In this document: one piece after another, positions 63,283-64,000 of the stretch
Position numbering within the stretch: position 1 is the first letter of the stretch
Layout: every line of letters starts with the position of its first letter
Assembly (NCBI GenBank): GCA_033557465.1
Contig: CM066045.1
Span: 128,485,596-128,549,595 of the forward strand
Direction: 5' to 3'
DNA: 64,000 nt
DNA from: Ichthyophis bannanicus
Taxonomy: Eukaryota; Chordata; Amphibia; Gymnophiona; Ichthyophiidae
The notes under the pieces: generated by a model
The model's input: the letters and a program-made list of their open reading frames with translations, nothing else
The model's database searches: none
What the model was told of the DNA's origin: nothing
Position numbers and translations under genes: made by a program

Positions 63283-64000
63283 AGCATTTCACTGTATCAA
63301 ATTTCTATGCTGCACAAACTGGAACTGCTCCCACAGAAATGCATTTGGCCATTTTCTGGGGAGTTTATTTCCCTAGAATCTCCAGCCTGATCCGGTTCAT
63401 ATTCAAACTTGATGTGTTTTTTCATCAGGTTTTCCCCTTATGCCTAGTCTGGTCCTGTTCTGTTAAATTTTTGGAGAGTTACTTTGCTTCAACATAGACA
63501 CATTCTTGACCCCTTATATATAATTCTTTCCATCATTCAGCGGCGTAAATTCTGCCCAAGCAGCCCCCGCAGTGCGGAACAGCCCAGAGAGAAAGGGGGC
63601 CCCGCACAGTGGTGGTAAGGCAGCATGGCAAATTTACTTGATGATTTTTGCTATGCTGACTTTGCTCTTGTAAGTTTTCCTCATGCACAGGGGCTGCTCC
63701 CCACCAGGCCAAAGTCTCAGGATAACAGTTGCACTGTGAGACTTCGGCCCAGTGGGGAATAGCCTCTAGGCATGCGGTAAACTTACAAGAGCAGAGGCAG
63801 CATGACAAAGATCATTAGGTAAGTTTGCCGCTGCTGCTGCCATCGCACAAGGAGGTGACCCTTCAGGGGGGGGCACCACCACAATAATGGGGGGTCCCTC
63901 ATTAAAATGTAGACTACTCCCAACATCTGTTGGGTTAGAAAGAATACAAAATAATATAAATAAAACAGTGCTTCAAATACGACAGAGAAATTTATATCGC
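63283..64000. other. Unassigned DNA with an inverted repeat at about 63662-63793
   Basis: CTTGTAAGTTTTCCTCATGC near 63666 pairs with GCATGCGGTAAACTTACAAG near 63771. CAAAGTCTCA and GTGAGACTTCGG pair inside them. It looks like a further foldback element. No gene is recognised up to the window end. Confidence 0.55.

Noticed and set aside
1..64000. CRISPR arrays, operons, prokaryotic features
   Set aside because: Splice sites, LINEs, SINEs and hAT MITEs show this is vertebrate DNA; the regular 49-bp repeats are a minisatellite without spacers.

Overview
The window is vertebrate nuclear DNA with two host genes set in a dense field of transposable elements. The only host coding sequence I can support is the last coding exon of SDHD on the plus strand (2450-2615) and two exons of an interleukin-18 gene on the minus strand (penultimate exon 41760-41893, last coding exon 37481-37729). 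From memory, SDHD and IL18 are convergent neighbours on human chromosome 11q23, so this is a conserved block. The element mix is CR1 with an AAGAACAT-type 3' end, L2, Penelope, DIRS, palindromic hAT MITEs, and a tRNA SINE with an L2-like tail. That mix and the long intergenic distances suggest an amphibian, most likely a caecilian. The organism is an inference; no species-diagnostic gene is complete.

Layout. 1-2449 is SDHD intron 3. 2616 to about 3950 is the probable SDHD 3' UTR. 6.4-8.7 kb holds a G-rich repeat and a truncated copy of a hAT-like repeat family. 8.7-11.5 kb is a dead Penelope-like element (RT and GIY-YIG, minus strand) with an insertion. 11.5-13.5 kb is a decayed DIRS element, followed by a CR1 end and a mariner fragment. 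19.0-26.3 kb is a nest: a hAT-like element with a G-rich minisatellite, split by a near full-length CR1 (itself split by a SINE) and by a second hAT MITE. 26.3-32.9 kb is CR1 and L2 debris. 33.8-36.5 kb is an L2 with a solo LTR inserted. 36.5-37.4 kb is a DIRS remnant lying directly against the IL18 last exon. The IL18 intron (37.7-41.8 kb) contains a SINE, another DIRS remnant, an L1-like insertion and a 130-bp palindrome. 42-45 kb contains hAT MITEs and a CR1 interrupted by an unidentified 2.3-kb insertion with a 350-codon ORF. 46-55 kb is MITEs, CR1 and RTE fragments and a 49-bp minisatellite. 55.48-61.09 kb is the best-preserved element, a complete DIRS retrotransposon with inverted terminal repeats and an internal complementary region. 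61.7-63.3 kb is a hAT MITE and a CR1.

Nearly all long open frames are transposon proteins or shadows of repeats. The most complete system is the 5.6-kb DIRS element. Its terminal repeats and the internal copy of their junction fit the circle-intermediate model for this order. Three frameshifts in ORF2 and a stop before the recombinase tyrosine show that this copy is dead. The most puzzling sequence is the 350-codon ORF at 42.7-43.7 kb, which I could not assign to a family.
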